Part shown: one piece after another, positions 36,718-36,931 of the stretch
Layout: every line of letters begins with the position of its first letter
How positions within the stretch are numbered: position 1 is the first letter of the stretch
DNA from: a virus
DNA: 36,931 bases
Direction: 5' to 3' (one strand)
Virus record (IMG/VR): IMGVR_UViG_3300037245_001824
Coordinates: 1-36,931 of that record
The notes under the pieces: generated by a model
What the model was told of the DNA's origin: nothing
What the model saw: the letters and a program-made list of their open reading frames with translations, nothing else
Database searches by the model: none
Position numbers and translations under genes: made by a program

Positions 36718-36931
36718 TATTTGCCGCCGCTTTTTTCATTTTCAAATATTTTTAATAACTGCGCTGAAGGGCTTCCTTCAACAATCTCACCCTTTCCTTT
36801 GCCAAATCCACCGGTGAAGGATTGCGTGCCGCCCGTAACATTCGTAAACTTTCCCATCAAGCCTAATGGTACTTTGTAATTACCTTCTTTTAGTGCTGAA
36901 CTCAGATTTCTAAAACCACCTTCTTTCGAGC
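36717..36931 (-). CDS. Putative ejection protein, C-terminal end (continuation of 1-1040)
   Basis: The last 29 codons, including TAA at 36719-36717, of the 375-residue gene that starts at 1040. The rest of this piece (36805-36931) repeats the first 127 bases. The frame joins through a codon made of 2-1 and 36804 (TTT) without a shift. The C-terminus reads GKGKGEIVEGSPSAQLLKIF and ends in SGGK. Confidence 0.75.
   Translation of the reverse strand, partial: SKEGGFRNLSSALKEGNYKVPLGLMGKFTNVTGGTQSFTGGFGKGKGEIVEGSPSAQLLKIFENEKSGGK
36805..36931. repeat. Direct terminal repeat, right copy
   Basis: Identical to 1-127. It marks the overlap at which the contig closes into a circle; bases beyond 36804 add no new sequence. 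Confidence 0.95.

Noticed and set aside
1-36931. CRISPR array
   Set aside because: No regularly spaced direct repeats with unique spacers were seen. The repeats in 21.8-24.1 kb are hairpins separated by genes.
1-36931. Phage integrase, integron integrase or CI-like repressor
   Set aside because: I looked for tyrosine/serine recombinase motifs and a classical HTH repressor in the accepted genes and found none. Small unknown proteins leave some doubt.

Overview
The window is the complete genome of a tailed double-stranded DNA bacteriophage, read out as a circular contig. The last 127 bases (36805-36931) are identical to the first 127, so the real unit is about 36.8 kb and one gene runs across the join. 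The head and tail-machine genes resemble P22-like podoviruses in order and type: portal, scaffold, coat, a gp4-like and a gp10-like tail accessory protein, three ejection-type proteins and large tail proteins with P22-tailspike-style N-termini. A Gram-negative host is inferred from a lipoprotein and the P22-like tail machine; the genus cannot be told. Every gene I accept is on the minus strand, so transcription runs from high to low coordinates.

In transcription order (descending coordinates): 36717-27973 holds the last ejection protein, two long tail fibre/tailspike genes and two small tail-associated genes. 27971-26290 holds a possible one-TM lysis protein, a DUF1353-like protein and a DUF5675-like putative lysis enzyme. 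26224-24218 holds a ribbon-helix-helix-type regulator with a palindromic operator candidate, a VRR-NUC nuclease and a possible NinB-like recombination protein. 24225-21616 is the unusual segment described next. 21567-17271 holds a PD-(D/E)XK nuclease and small, often cysteine-rich proteins, ending in a terminator. 16959-10949 starts with the terminase small subunit and continues through small accessory genes (polynucleotide-kinase-like ATPase, HExxH metalloprotein, IENR1-type and FtsK-gamma-type DNA-binding domains) and an odd tRNA-like RNA. 10939-1 holds terminase large subunit, portal, scaffold, coat, tail accessory and ejection genes.

The most striking feature is at 21615-24104. It is a series of short gene units, each ended by an imperfect hairpin with the architecture of an integron attC site (R''-spacer-L''-loop-L'-spacer-R'). 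There are five complete sites and a sixth R'' box. The seven-base R'' at the end of each unit is the reverse complement of the R' at the start of the same unit (6/7, 7/7, 7/7, 7/7, 7/7), rather than of the R' beside it in its own hairpin. That is the footprint expected if whole cassettes were inserted by cleavage between G and TT of the R' box. I read it as an integron cassette array without an integrase (CALIN) carried in a lytic-type phage genome. It contains an apparently intact RtcB RNA ligase, a lipoprotein and several small proteins of unknown function. All cassettes point the same way as the phage genes and have no clear promoters of their own, so they are probably expressed by read-through of the phage operon.

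I recognise no integrase, CI-like repressor, polymerase, helicase or primase. The phage therefore appears to rely on the host for replication and shows no sign of lysogeny, though divergent genes could be hidden among the unknowns.
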